Origin: Tridacna crocea
Taxonomy: Eukaryota; Mollusca; Bivalvia; Cardiida; Cardiidae
Direction: 5' to 3'
Assembly: GCA_943736015.1 (NCBI GenBank)
Contig: OX031060.1
Location: 12,785,501 to 12,849,500 of the forward strand
Length of the DNA stretch: 64,000 nt
Shown here: one piece after another, positions 53,277 to 64,000 of the stretch
How positions within the stretch are numbered: position 1 is the stretch's first letter
How the letters are laid out: every line of letters starts with the position of its first letter
The notes under the pieces: model-generated
What the model saw: the letters and a program-made list of their open reading frames with translations, nothing else
What the model was told of the DNA's origin: nothing
Database searches by the model: none
Program-made: the position numbers and the translations under genes

Positions 53277-53493
53277 TGTAGATCAAGATCAGGCTGCAGA
53301 GAACGATCTTCGATCTATATTATCCTACAAGGATTCTACAAAATGATAACTTTGAAATTGCAGCATTCAGGTTTTCACGATCGGCATAAAAGTTTCATTT
53401 TAACTAAAAAAGAGAAAGGTTTTACCTTCTGTTATCCGTGTGGATCAAGATCAGATAACATAGAACATGCAGTCTGATCTTCGATCTATTCTG
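53277..53493. repeat. Two GATCAAGATCA hairpin copies in tandem
   Basis: 53277-53327 (TGTAGATCAAGATCAGGCTGCA / GATCTTCGATCTATA) and 53441-53493 (GATCAAGATCAGATAACATAG / GATCTTCGATCTATTC). Confidence 0.6.
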
Positions 53494-53780
53494 TTCGGTA
53501 AGAATCTATAATAATTTTATGACTGTGACAAAGTTTCGTTTACCACATTTAGCCGCATAAGGGTTGAATAAAAGCTACAGTTGTGAATACCAATTGTTGC
53601 TGAAAAATCTATCAACTTCAAAGTGTGACCCATCACACAAAAAGGGACCATCTGGGAATTCTGTATATCAATTAGATGAAAATAGATCAACGATAGTGCA
53701 GGTCAGTTTAAGCTGATAATTCAAAAATGATTGTATAACAAGCTACAGTGACAACTTTTCAAGCAGAAAATGTCATTAAA

Positions 53781-53847
53781 GCGAAAAGTGTCAACCCTGG
53801 TCAGCCTGCGCAATTCGCGCAGTCTGACCAGAGTTGACACCTTTCGC
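53781..53847. repeat. GTCAGCCTGCGCA hairpin repeat, copy
   Basis: GCGAAAAGTGTCAACCCTGG and its complement CCAGAGTTGACACCTTTCGC form the outer stem, with TCAGCCTGCGC/GCGCAGTCTGA inside. Confidence 0.75.
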
Positions 53848-54285
53848 AGATCCCAGAAGGTCCCTTTTTGCGTGATGGGTCACAAATGGTTTTTATGTCA
53901 ACATATAAATATCAAATAGACTCGTTCAAATACACTCGGACTCTGCACAAAGCCATCAATTTCAAAACTTCTTTTTGTAAATCTTTGAATTTAAATATCG
54001 TTTCTTTTTGAAACGAAGTTGACATCTAGAATAAACATTGGAGCGCCTTCGTAGGCTGACAATAACCTTTCCTTTCCATTAAATATCCAACGAAGGTGTC
54101 ACACTACGGACTTATCGCAGCATTTCAAATAAAAGCGGAAATGACTATAGATTTCGTCTCCTACCCCTCTTTTCCGTGCAAACCTCGAAGGGTTTGCTGT
54201 TCAAACCTCGAAGGGTTTGCTGTTTATAGTCAACGTAAAATATAGTTGTCTTTTAAGATAAAAAAAAAGAGACAAACTTTCTTCC

Positions 54286-54513
54286 TTAACCCTTTACCGA
54301 ACAATCTCTGGTTTTTATGGCCCTGAGATAGATCCTTTTGAAAACATTTCAGGAAAAGGAGAAAATGCTGGTAACCAGCATTTTCTCCTTTTCCCACAAT
54401 GTTTTCTACCCTGCTGGAAACAATTTTCAATTTTTGAGTTGCTTTTATTTTGTCATCTGCAAGTGCTTTCAGTTTGGAACAGTCCAAAATTTTGTTGTTT
54501 GGTAAAGGGTTAA
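54286..54513 (+). mobile_element. Foldback MITE family M copy
   Basis: Complete with TTAA ends. The outer stem has one damaged stretch on the left (ACATTTCAGGAAAAGG). Confidence 0.82.
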
Positions 54514-55179
54514 ACACCACTTTTTCTTCTTCTCTTGGAAAATCATCTGCAAGAGTCTGGTTGAAGACAAAAGGCAAAACGTTGCCCAAACATATCTAAC
54601 CGTAAGTGTTTACATATCTTCTGTTAGAGCTTAGAAAATGTCGAATTCATTAAGTTCACAAATGTAACTAGAGCTGTCACTGAATGTGACTTAATACCCC
54701 CCGCCAGCGCTTTGACACAAACAGGCAATTACTACTATTTTGTACACAGAAGGACACACGGACGGACACACGGACAGACAGGCTGATTCCAGTATACGTC
54801 CGAAAACATTCGTTTTTCAGGGTTATAACAATCCACAGACAGCTCTTTCCATAGATTTATTACTTTTTAAAACATCATGGCTCAAATTAAAAATCGCTTT
54901 CCAGAGAGCCATTTCCCCTGTAACAAAAATTCTTATGCATTTTTTATATCATGTTGATTATCCGTAATTGTTTCGCTCTGCAACCTCTGTGTGCCCCGGT
55001 GGACCTCCGGTGGATTTTACAGCGCGCGTACTGGACGATCCCATCGCCTCTACTCGCGATGCCAATGCGTTGCTGTGGCGAGCATGCTTGCAATGATACT
55101 ATGTGCACTTCGGCGTTTTGTATTTTTCATGAACGCCATGGGACCGCCATCATAGAGTGTCAGTTGTCTGATGTTTTAT
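54514..55179. other. Spacer, no supported gene
   Basis: It contains a short GGACACACGGAC repeat (54760-54780) and a locally GC-richer stretch (54980-55160). The open frames there lack domains, Met-start context or splice support. Confidence 0.4.
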
Positions 55180-55415
55180 TTCCTCTCCCCCACCCCGCCC
55201 ATTCCATTTGGCGGCGATTCCACTACGCTTCGATTTTTTTTTTTTTTTTTTTGGGGGGGGGGGGTGGTCAAAACGCTGTGAATCGTACGCAAAACGGCAA
55301 CAGCACAGTAGTAACAGTAGTAACGCATATGATCCTAATAGAAGCATTCCGAAAGTTTCATGATCGCTATGAGCGCAGTGGAATCGCCGCCAACTGAAAT
55401 GGGGTACAGGGAAGT
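55180..55415. repeat. Foldback element with T/G homopolymer centre
   Basis: TTGGCGGCGATTCCACTACG (55208 on) and CGCAGTGGAATCGCCGCCAA (55374 on) are inverted, with weaker CCCCNCCCATT / AATGGGG beyond. The interior has a run of 18 T then 11 G (55234-55262). Confidence 0.65.
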
Positions 55416-55835
55416 AGGTCCTATTATATTCACCATTCAACAAATAACCTTGTCTTTCAACGACCCTAAAATGTGGCAGGGACTTAGAAATCATTGTGGT
55501 AAAAGTGCAGTATTTTTTTTTTCCCACGATGCTTTCCATCTTTTAATAGACAAATCCAACCATTTTAGCCACGTTTAATTTTAAAAAAAGCCATTTGCCA
55601 CAGTGCTAATCTACAGCAGAATCGACAAAAGGTTTTCGGTCTTGAACAGTAATTACCTAAAAGAAAATCTTAAAAACTTAATTACTGGTCTCATAAAATG
55701 GCATCACTTTAGTATTTACATAAATTTGTATGTCCGATTGTATGCCCAATTCATACCTTTAAAATGTTTCGCACAAAAGAAGAGATGTGTCAACATTGAA
55801 ATTTTAACCCTTGGCAAAGTTTTGTCCATACCAAT

Positions 55836-55912
55836 ATATGTATTTATAATTTATGTGTTCGGCAATGAACCTTAGCTGATATCATGAATAAAGTTTCTGT
55901 TCTGTTCTGTAA
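55836..55912 (+). mobile_element. SINE/LINE 3' tail with (TTCTG)n
   Basis: GAATAAAGTTTCTGTTCTGTTCTG is the end of a retroposon; a similar TTCTG tail ends the SINE at 60300-60456. No head was recognised. Confidence 0.45.
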
Positions 55913-56082
55913 ACGTACGCCTCTGTCTCGGACTTACAATGTAATCAGTTATCTGGAGCCCTGATGCAATACTGGTATACGCTTTGGTCAAGTTGTCTTC
56001 TCACAAGGTACTTACCTTTGGGAATCATTTTTGGCCGTGAAATTGTCTCAAACGTAGAAAAACAGACGAATCAAAACCCATG

Positions 56083-56380
56083 CCGGTGTAATGCAGAGAA
56101 ATTACCCTCCCCTATAAAATAAAACATGGGTCATTTCTCTATGTAGAGGAATAACCCATGGGTCATTTCTCTATGTAGAAGAATTACCTATGGGTCATTT
56201 CTCTACCTAGAGGAGTTACCCATGGGTCATTTCTCTACGTAGAGGAATGACTCGATTCATTATTCTACGTAATGACGTAGAGAAATGACCCCAGTAAATA
56301 TAATAGCGCCTTCGTAGTGAAATGACTTCTGCAGGGTCATTTCTGATGATTGCCAAGTGCATTTGCAGCAACTTTTGTAC
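56083..56380. mobile_element. GCCGGTGTAATG element, longer diverged copy
   Basis: The left end is intact (GCCGGTGTAATGCAGAG). ATGGGTCATTTCTCTANGTAG then repeats about four times at roughly 31-base spacing. The right end stops at GGGTCATTTCTGATG and lacks the matching terminus. Confidence 0.65.
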
Positions 56381-56383
56381 TTG

Positions 56384-56605
56384 TTTCTGCTAGACGCTTG
56401 AAGGATCAAAGTACTAAACACAACACTGGGGAAAGATAATGTATATAGTAACGGTTTTAATCTGTTTTAATTAAGATTTCAATTAATCTTAACAGGAGAG
56501 TTTAATTGATATTGATTTAATTACAAAAGCGCTAGAATCTAAGTTTATTAAAATAAGAACATTTCCTGCTTTACCAGTTGAAAATTGAATGGAATCACCG
56601 AGAAA
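56384..56605 (+). repeat. Duplicated segment, copy 1 (adjacent to hAT-sized element)
   Basis: It aligns with 61985-62215: both share GACGCTTGA, AATCAAAGTACT, ACACAACACTGGGG, CGGTTTTAATCTGTTTT and ACATTTCCTGCTTTA. Here it ends exactly where the hAT-sized element begins. Confidence 0.75.
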
Positions 56606-56934
56606 GGTTTGAGACGCTTAGACACCTGACCATTTAGACCCCATAAAATTTCAGATTTTGGGTGACATCTAGACCCTTTTGAGACACTTCTACCACTTTG
56701 TTTTGGAGACACTTGGACCCCTCTTTATATTTATGAACCTTATTTTTCCTGCTAATCAGCATCATACAATTTGACTGTTAGAATGGTTTTCAATAGTTTA
56801 GTTTTTCATTTTGCCAAGTAATCAGGTGTAATTTTGAATATGTTCAATTCACACTTTTCCACCTTTTCATGACTTAATATCTGTGATTTTTACAACAGAT
56901 GAGTTGAAATTCAATCATTATTACTTAACCCTTT

Positions 56935-57154
56935 ACTCCATAGATACTCATTTCTACACATTGGTTGCAGGAGCCTTTGGAAAACATTGTGGCAAAAGGT
57001 GAAATTGCTCGTCACGAGCAATTTCACCTTTTGTAACAATGTTTTCTATGCTATCAAAAGGTGCCCTGTACACATAAGAAACGACTTTCATCCTTGCTGT
57101 TATTTAGAGTCGATTAGAGATACCTTAGAAATGCCGTATGGGGTAAAGGGTTAA
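56935..57154 (+). mobile_element. Foldback MITE family M, variant core
   Basis: TTAA ends. The palindrome is AAAAGGTGAAATTGCTCG / CGAGCAATTTCACCTTTT. Reverse orientation relative to the copy at 38465-38693. Confidence 0.8.
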
Positions 57155-57845
57155 ACATTTTTCTTGTTGTAAGTTATAACTTTGACAGTAGTGTTCAGCT
57201 TACAAATCTAGAATTTGAAAACTGTTGTTAAATATTAAAATCTATTTGTTTCAAGACTGAAAAGTTCCCATTATACCTTTCTACTACATAATCCCAACTT
57301 GAAAAGATTCTGAGGGAGAGGGCTGTTGAAAACGTGAGAAAAGGAGAAAATGATGAAGCCAACATTGTCTCCTTTTCCCACAATGTTTTCAACCCTTTTA
57401 GAAGCATATTGTATCATTTTAGCCATATTAAACTTATTGTCTGCAGAGGCTTTCAATGTAGACAATTCCAAAATTTTATGGTGTTGTAATGGATTATTGT
57501 AAATTAATGGTTTTATTAATGATGACTGAAGGATTAAAAAGAGGTATAGATAGAAAGAAAGAAGTGTAGATAGATAAATACTAGGCCACAGAATTGGCAC
57601 ACAATAAATAAAATATAGCTTATATTAGTTGGTTCTGTCTTTTGAAGACTGAAAACACCATGGGAAAGGAAGAATTTTATTGATTTATGGTGGTCACTGG
57701 TCGTGTTGAACAGTTTGAGTCTGTCAGTTATTAATTGAAGCTTTATAAAATTATTCATTCCCCTTTGCAACAAAACTGCATATTGTAAATTTTGTTTATA
57801 TCCATACTTGACCACTTTCTGCCCCAATCTTTACTTCTAAAGCTC

Positions 57846-58074
57846 ACTTACTCTATACCATATGCCAAAATTTTAGACTGGTCCAAATTGAAAGCATATG
57901 CAGGCATCAAGATAAAAGTGACTCAAAATTTGAAATTTGTATTGAAGAGGAGAGAAAAACATTGTGGGAAAAGGAGAAAATGCTGGTACCCAGCATTTTC
58001 TCCTTTTTCTCACAATGTTTTCAAAAGGCTTCTTTTTCAGGGTGGTCAATTGTTGGCACTGTGTGGTAAAGGGT
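57846..58074 (+). mobile_element. Foldback MITE family M copy inside hAT-sized copy 2
   Basis: The centre is GCTGGTACCCAGC, the right end GGTAAAGGGTT. It is at the same relative place as 41725-41960 in copy 1. Confidence 0.75.
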
Positions 58075-58756
58075 TCATATAAATCTATAAAGGTAATTAA
58101 TCTTTGTACTAAAGTCATATGTTTACTTAAACTTGGCAGACCAAAAGTTTGTTAACCATATTCTACTAAAAATACAAAACATGAGGCATTTGGAAAAAAA
58201 AAGAAAGCAATTGGCATACCATGGAAAAGAACCAAAGTTCTACTGTAAAAAAAGAATCTGAAAATAGAAATGCATGTTTAATTTTTCTGTTGACTGTTAG
58301 TAATTCAAAATTATTTCATCAACTACTATATTCCTGGATTAATATATGGTCTCAAAAGTCAAAATACTTATTTTATGTTACAAGAAAATATTTACAAGTA
58401 ATACAATCCATAAACATAGTCAAGTAATATGTAAATTTTCTTTTTGGAAAATAGGGGTCTAAGTGTCTCAATAAAATAGGGATCTACGTGTCTCAGGGGT
58501 TTAATTGTCATCCAAATTTTAAGGGGTCTAAATGGTCAGGGGTATAAGTGTCTGACATCCTTTGAAAATTGTCATTTCAACAAATTAAATGTCATCCAAA
58601 TACTGAGATATGTCTTGGAATGGATAGAAAAGATTGTGAGAAAAGCAGAAAATGCTAATTACCAGTATTTTTCTCCTTTTTCCTCATTCTTTAAAAGCCT
58701 TCATCCACTGGGTTAATAAAACAAGGAACTATGTAGTAAAAGTTAAATACCTGCTG

Positions 58757-59135
58757 GTACAGTTGATTGTTTTGATTGTATGGTATTTAGAGACACTTTC
58801 AATATTATTTAAGTTACGTCGCAATGGCTAGTTCACCTATCCATGCTTTCCTGGAGTCTCTTTTACCAGTACTCTACACAGATTTCTTTCCAAACCACTG
58901 GCTGCTTTCCCACATAACCATTGTCAGGACAATAGCCAGTGTTGGGAGCATAATGAGGCTAAACTAAAATGGCAGTACAATAAATCACCTGACCATTTTA
59001 GTTCGACTGAATAATGATTCCTGTGGCAATGACTATCAGCAATCCCCTAAAAGAAATTGGTCGAGCCAGGGATCGAGCCCACGACCTTTTGTTCTCAAGT
59101 CCTGCTTGCTACCAAATCAGCTACCAGGGCTTGGC
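58757..59135 (-). mobile_element. Full-length tRNA-headed SINE
   Basis: On the minus strand: a tRNA-like head (GGTAGCTGATTTGGTAGC as A box, GGCTCGATCCC as B box, anticodon region TTGAGAA), then a body with GGGAAAGCAGCCAGTGG and TCCAGGAAAGCATGGATAGG, and an AT-rich tail. It is the most complete member of the SINE family seen at 34.8, 44.4 and 60.3 kb. Confidence 0.7.
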
Positions 59136-59354
59136 TTCCCTTAGGTATAAAGCTTTTCAAAAAATTATGGGAAAAGAGAAAAATGTGGACCTACATGTTA
59201 TACATATAACCATTCCTTGATCTATATTTGTCAGTTGCAAATACATGTACTGTCAACATATTTTTTTAGTTAGAATATTAGCTTCAGGTTAAAGAAAAGT
59301 GAAAATGTAAACACTGATTTTCTTTTTTAAACAGGAATACAAATTTACTTTGTT

Positions 59355-59590
59355 TTAACCCTTTACCAAACAATCCCTGGTTTTTATGTGCCTGAGATAG
59401 AAGCCTTTTGAAAACATTGTGGGAATTGGAGAAAATGCTGGTATTTTAAACCAGCATTTTCTTCTTTTCCCACAATGTTTTCTACCCATCACAAAACAAA
59501 TTTCAATTTTTCAATTACTTTTATTTTGTCGTCTGCAAATGCTTTCAATTTGGACCAGCCAAAAAATATTGTCATTTTGTAAAGGGTTAA
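59355..59590 (+). mobile_element. Foldback MITE family M copy
   Basis: TTAA ends. The loop is enlarged (GCTGGTATTTTAAACCAGC). Confidence 0.82.
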
Positions 59591-59724
59591 TAATGATTTT
59601 TAAGCAATCACACACAGAGAACTTAATATTTTTGTTAAATACATGTATATATATGCACAGAACTGCATCGTGAAATAAAATGAGGTTTATTTTATGAATT
59701 TCTGTCTTTCTATATTGTCATTCC

Positions 59725-60056
59725 TTTTAACCTTACCACATAATCCTGAGTTTTGATAATCCTGAATAGAGAAGGCTTTTGAAAACACTGTAGACTTTCT
59801 AAAACATTGTAGGAAAAGAAGAAAATGTTTTACCACTCAATAACGACTTTCAGCACCCTTAAGAAAGAAGCCTTCTGAAAGCACTGTGGGAAAAGGATAA
59901 AATACTGGTAACAAGCATTTTAACCTTTTTGAAGTTTTTTTCCCACAGTGTGTTCTATCCTATCAGGATCAGATTTCATTATTTGTGTCACATGTATATA
60001 AATTATTGTCTGCAAATACTTTCAATTTGGACCAGGTTGTCTGATAAAGAGTTAAA
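59725..60056 (+). mobile_element. Decayed family-M MITE copies
   Basis: Two eroded pieces: about 59725-59830, and 59830-60056 where the stem reads ATACTGGTAACAAGCATT. The inner right stem of the second has an insertion. Confidence 0.55.
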
Positions 60057-60299
60057 ACAGTGAAGGTTTTTGAAAACATTGTAGGAAAAGAAGAAAATGC
60101 AGGTGACCAGAAGAGAAGCCTTCTGAGAAAGAGACGACTTTGAACAACATTGTGAGAAAAGATGAAAACGCCTGTAGCTAAGCCAGTAAGCCAGTAATAA
60201 CATTCGAGGGAGCATGTTGCTGGTACAAAATTCCAGCTTGCCAATTTCTCCTCAGAGAATTTATGATAGTCATTGCAACAGGATTCATTCCTATCTTAC

Positions 60300-60456
60300 T
60301 TCTGAATAACCTGTGTATGATGGCCTAGATGATTATGTGGGAAAGCAGCCAATGACTTAGGAACACCATAGTGAGAGGTGCTGGAAAAAAAAAGCTGGGA
60401 GAGCATGTATAGGTGAAGTGGTTGCAGCTGTGATATCTGTTCTGTTCTGTTCTGAT
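60300..60456 (+). mobile_element. SINE body with (TTCTG)n tail
   Basis: TTATGTGGGAAAGCAGCCAA, GAGAGCATGTATAGGTGAAG and GCAGCTGTGATATC end in TTCTG repeats. The head is lost. Confidence 0.6.
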
Positions 60457-60481
60457 ATCATTGACAGTATTTTATTGTATT

Positions 60482-60819
60482 GACCCTTTACCCCATAAGG
60501 CATTTCTATGGTATCTCCAATTGACCCTTAATAACAGCAATGATGAAGCCCTTTCTTATGTGTATATGACACCTTTTGATAGCGTAGAAAACAGTGTGGC
60601 AAAAGGTCAAATTACTCATAATCAACCAAAGATGAGAAGTCTTTGGGAAACATTGTTGGAAAAGGAGAAAATGCTGGTAATCAGCATTTTCTCCTTTTCC
60701 CTCAGTGTTTTCAACTCTATCAAAGAGAGAAATCATCATTTCATCAATGTTTAATTTGTCGTTTGCAAATGCTTTCAATTTGGTCACATCCCAAATTTTG
60801 TTGTTTGGTAAAGGGTTAA
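60482..60819 (+). mobile_element. Chimeric family-M MITE (variant left half, standard right half)
   Basis: The left 120 bases match the variant-core subfamily (CCCCATAAGGCATTTCTATG, GACACCTTTTGATAG). From about 60640 the standard subfamily begins (GGAGAAAATGCTGGTAATCAGC) and ends GGTAAAGGGTTAA. This is either an insertion of one copy into another or recombination. Confidence 0.75.
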
Positions 60820-61984
60820 AGAGGGTTGCTTTACATAATCCATAGTCCTTTTCATATAAAACAAGAGAACCTCTGCACTTTTATTATTCTGGTAAAGGTT
60901 TGTTGACCTACTGGTGACTAAGTGCAAAGTGAACAGAAGGGGTGTTAATCCTGGTGACCTAGTTTTCTATATATACTGTAGATGTTTCCCCACGCAAAAT
61001 GATTTGTGACAAGACCCTCTTTAACTGTAACCAGATGACAAAATTTTGTAACTGCTCATAATTGAAAGATGTTGCAGACAATATAATATAGCTTCAGATT
61101 AGTAAAACTTGTATCAAAAAGGGTAGAAATTATTGTGGAAAACTAAGAACATGCTGGTTACCATTATTTTCTTCTTTTCTCACAATCTTTTTCTTAGCTT
61201 TTCCTCTTCATTTGGTAGCTAAAATGCAGGATTGAATGGTAATTGTGAAAAACTTCTCTTCACTGTTACAGAAAAATCAGGCCTGTGGAGCAACACAGGC
61301 GCTCAAGCGCCTCTAGTTACTATCAGTTTGAGTGTTTTATCTCGGTTACATAGTAGGATAAGGATTAAATTCTTAACCAACAAATCTACCAAACTATAAA
61401 TTTAAAGTTTTGTAGTCTTTGGTTTTAAATAGCATCTGCAGATGAGATCTACTGTTTGATCAAAAGTTTCTCAAAAGAAGGACTTTGCGAAGGATATGAA
61501 ATCGTTGTGGCAGAAGGAAAATTGCTTGTAACCAGCAGTTTTCCTCAAAATTCCAAACATGTTTTCCAAAAGCCTAAGTAGTGTCCCTAAATATCCGGAC
61601 TGTCACGTGAAGGGTTAAATTGCATGAGAATTATTCGATAAAAAATGTATAAGAAATATAATCTTATACAAGCATACTATTGATTTAAAGCTACGGCGTA
61701 ATCTACATAATTATGTGTAAATATGATTTTCCTTGATTCACATATGACGAAAAAAATGGATAAATAGTCATTTTTCTCAATTAGATACAGTTTATTTACG
61801 ATATCGAATTATATCCTTTACCAATCGACCCAATAAATGAAGCCTATAGACCCGTAATGCAAAATTATCGAAGTTGGGATTTTTTTAAAAAAAATGTGGT
61901 CTAGGGGAAAAAACTGGTATTGCCTAAGAGTAAGAGAAAACCAAGAGTAATCCCCCTTATAATGATCTGCCCCCCCCCCCCTTT
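60820..61984. other. Spacer with decayed MITE halves, no gene seen
   Basis: Eroded family-M traces lie near 61020-61235 and 61400-61615. No domain-bearing frame was seen. Confidence 0.45.
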
Positions 61985-62215
61985 CATCATTTCTCCTAGA
62001 CGCTTGACGAATCAAAGTACTGAACACAACACTGGGGGGAAAGGTGACATGCATGTATCGGTTTTAATCTGTTTTTAATGAAGATTTCAATTAATTTTAA
62101 CATGAGAGTTTCATTGACTTTGATTTCGATACAATAACCCTAGAATCTAATTTTTAAGAAAGAACATTTCCTGCTTTATTTCTTGAAATTCGAATGGAAT
62201 CATCGAGAAAGTTTT
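61985..62215 (+). repeat. Duplicated segment, copy 2
   Basis: Direct duplicate of 56384-56605. It continues through CGAGAAAGTTTTGAATCCTG, where copy 1 is interrupted by the hAT-sized element. Confidence 0.75.
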
Positions 62216-62504
62216 GAATCCTGGAAAATCGCCATTTGCAAAGTTATGAGATTTGCGGACGGCATTCAGTATCATACTCCATAGAATGTACGATCTGATT
62301 CTCTGTTTACATAGTCCGCTTGTTTTGTTGAACCTATGTAGTGTTAAAACCTCTACAAGATACATTTAATGGACTGTAGAGTCTATATATTTAAACCGTC
62401 GAAAGAGGTCCACATGTAGTCGCGAAAAAACTTCAAAGCGCCATATACAATAATAGTAGTCTTTGCAATCAGTGTAGATTAAGATCAGACTGCACAGAAC
62501 GTTC

Positions 62505-62763
62505 CATCCTCGGATACCCTGGGGTCTCCCTATTTGCTACGCTACATCGACCCCTGGGACAATTGATTAATAAAAATTTGAATCAGCCGCCGAAAATCGA
62601 TACGAAACGTCATAGCGTACAGTCCACTCGCCCATCACAAAATGATGATGGAACCAATGAAAAGCCTGCATTCGGCCAGCGGTAAAGCGAGGGAAATTCA
62701 ATTAATTGTCCCAGGGGTCGATGTAGCGTAGCAAATAGGGAGACCCCGGGGTATCCGAGGATG
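62505..62763. mobile_element. Mutator-like MITE with 9-bp target duplication
   Basis: The 259-bp element has about 66-bp inverted ends (CATCCTCGGATACCCTGGGG.. / ..CCCCGGGGTATCCGAGGATG). AGAACGTTC is repeated at 62496-62504 and 62764-62772. A 9-bp duplication with long inverted ends is typical of Mutator-like elements. It is inserted in a GATCAAGATCA-type hairpin repeat, whose halves (62471-62495 and 62773-62810) flank it. Confidence 0.85.
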
Positions 62764-62810
62764 AGAACGTTCAGTCTAGTCTTGATCTACACTGTCCGCT
62801 TTGCTTAGAC

Positions 62811-64000
62811 ATTCTTTACAAAAGCAACCTTGATAATGTAACTGTTTGGGAGAAGATTCTAGACTGAACATTCCTGTTGTGTTTATTTGACGCCCTAGAT
62901 AGTTGTCAGTATAGGGGACAGCTTTAGGGCTCAATTTTGAATCTACCTCATATATTTCTACAAACCAGAAGTTTTGTTTTGAACTAGTTTATAAGATAAC
63001 GTTTCAATATTAGGCGGTATCTGTCGACATTGTCCGTAAATGAAAACATATTTTTGTTGGTAAGTGTGCGTTTATTTATCATTGTGATATCATATACTAT
63101 CTAATTTGATTTATTAATATCTGTTACATCAGAGATATGTTACCAAAAGATGCATTGTTATTCTAGTGAAATCTTACCTAAATTCCAAATTCAAATATTG
63201 GCGCTATAAATTGTCATGAAATAAAAGGGAGACTACCTACCTCCTGTTTTGACAAAGTCTTACTGAATTATTTTCTGTCGGGTGGCGTGTCGTTTTTAGA
63301 ATAATTAAAATTAACAATTTTACCATACGAACTGATTCAAAGTCGTTACGGCTACATGAAAAATTATCGATTGTCAAACCGATCGTCTCTACAGACGTTA
63401 CCGTGTTTATTCGTCCTCGGTTTTACGCTTGCTCTTTGCTGGCATTTTTTGTAAGGTGCACAGGCATATAAGGACCACAGGCATGAGGAGGAGGTTCCAT
63501 CTCCCGCCTACTGCTTCTACCATTCAGGTACTGTAGCCGCATCATTTAGCACTACCGGAAAAAGCCAAAGCGAGGCTTTGGGTGGAGCCTGTCTCTTGTA
63601 GACCTATCTTAAAAGGTAACGACGCAGTCAGAAATAAGCCCTTCCCGCTTCAATAAGGGAAACAACTCTGACATTACTAATAACAAAATTTTGTACGAGT
63701 TGTCTCCCATCGACCATTGGTAGTTCATTATTCTATCGCAATGGCCTCAAATTGTGAAAGAAAATCAGTTATGAACAAAACACCAAGCACAAACGCAGAT
63801 AAAATGGAATAAATAAGCGAAGGAGGGGAGCAAGAAAGTAAATAAAACAATGGACAAAAAATACATGATAATGTTTTAACAAATATCAGTTGAAACGACA
63901 TGAAGGAACCGGAAATAAACAAACACAAGGAGACGAGATAGTTTTCCTTGATTTCTTGTGATTTGATGAGTGCTTCTTGTTGTTAGTCGTACATTTCATA
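62811..64000. other. Terminal stretch of the window, no gene seen
   Basis: One short hairpin, CCAAAGC-GAG-GCTTTGG (about 63565-63581), stands out. The frames present lack domain signatures. Confidence 0.4.

Larger units (their letters stand above)
56606..58560. mobile_element. hAT-sized TIR element, copy 2
   Basis: Ends GGTTTGAGACGCTTAGACAC and GTGTCTGACATCC (right) match copy 1 (40577-42366). Internal homology includes ATTCTACTAAAAATAC and the half-decayed family-M copies at equivalent places. Its 8-bp target duplication is not intact. The 62.2-kb duplicate of its left flank shows the unoccupied sequence. Confidence 0.78.

Noticed and set aside
54951..55539. Overlapping 148- and 129-codon frames on opposite strands
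   Set aside because: They cross a foldback element and T/G homopolymer runs; neither has a recognised domain.
56006..56060. Minus-strand ATG followed by AAAG/GTAAGT, a possible first exon of the cadherin gene
   Set aside because: Only four codons precede the donor, the phase does not fit the next known exon, and no signal peptide is encoded.

Overview
The window is metazoan nuclear DNA: spliced genes with GT/AG introns, polyadenylation signals, and a very dense load of transposable elements. The repeat types (Penelope-like retroelement, tRNA-headed SINEs, a terminal-hairpin element with a 166-bp internal tandem array, hundreds of bases of foldback MITEs) together with a cadherin gene and an intronless orphan GPCR point to a lophotrochozoan, most likely a bivalve mollusc. 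That assignment is inference; nothing here names the species.

Two host genes are well supported, both on the minus strand. One is an intronless rhodopsin-class GPCR (12745-14031). The other is the 3' half of a cadherin-family gene: ten exons between 48703 and 27651 splice in consistent phase into 581 codons, giving about five cadherin repeats, a Thr-rich stalk, one membrane segment and a very short cytoplasmic tail. Its 5' end is not found and probably lies upstream of 48.7 kb or outside the window. No rRNA, CRISPR or bacterial-type feature is present. One tRNA-His-like pseudogene and several tRNA-derived SINE heads are.

Layout. 1-6.3 kb: a large inverted repeat (arms about 1.57 kb) around a tandem array of chimeric Penelope-like (RT plus GIY-YIG) fragments, the whole apparently inserted in a dead LINE (about 6322-7860). 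10.0-10.55 kb: a complete 532-bp miniature LTR retrotransposon (TRIM) with a tRNA-Pro primer site, whose LTRs carry tRNA-like Pol III boxes. 12.7-14 kb: GPCR. 16-26 kb: repeats (A/B/A' block, foldback MITEs, a mariner/Tc1 remnant). 27.6-48.7 kb: cadherin gene. Its 12.2-kb intron holds nested transposons whose insertion order can be read from target-site duplications: family A is split by Y (TSD GAGCTT) and by an 8.9-kb element X (TSD GTTGTT), X holds a hAT-sized element (TSD GCTGAGAC), and that holds TTAA-flanked MITEs. 48.7-64 kb: intergenic or upstream-intron repeats, including a 1.6-kb element with 166-bp tandem units, a second hAT-like copy, SINEs and a Mutator-like MITE with a 9-bp TSD.

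The most abundant family is a roughly 230-bp foldback MITE bounded by TTAA and CCCTTTACC-type inverted ends (piggyBac-like by inference). Its central palindrome comes in two sequence versions, each self-complementary. The best candidates for something undescribed are the TRIM with Pol III-type LTRs, the X and Y elements with 6-bp TSDs, and this covarying hairpin family.
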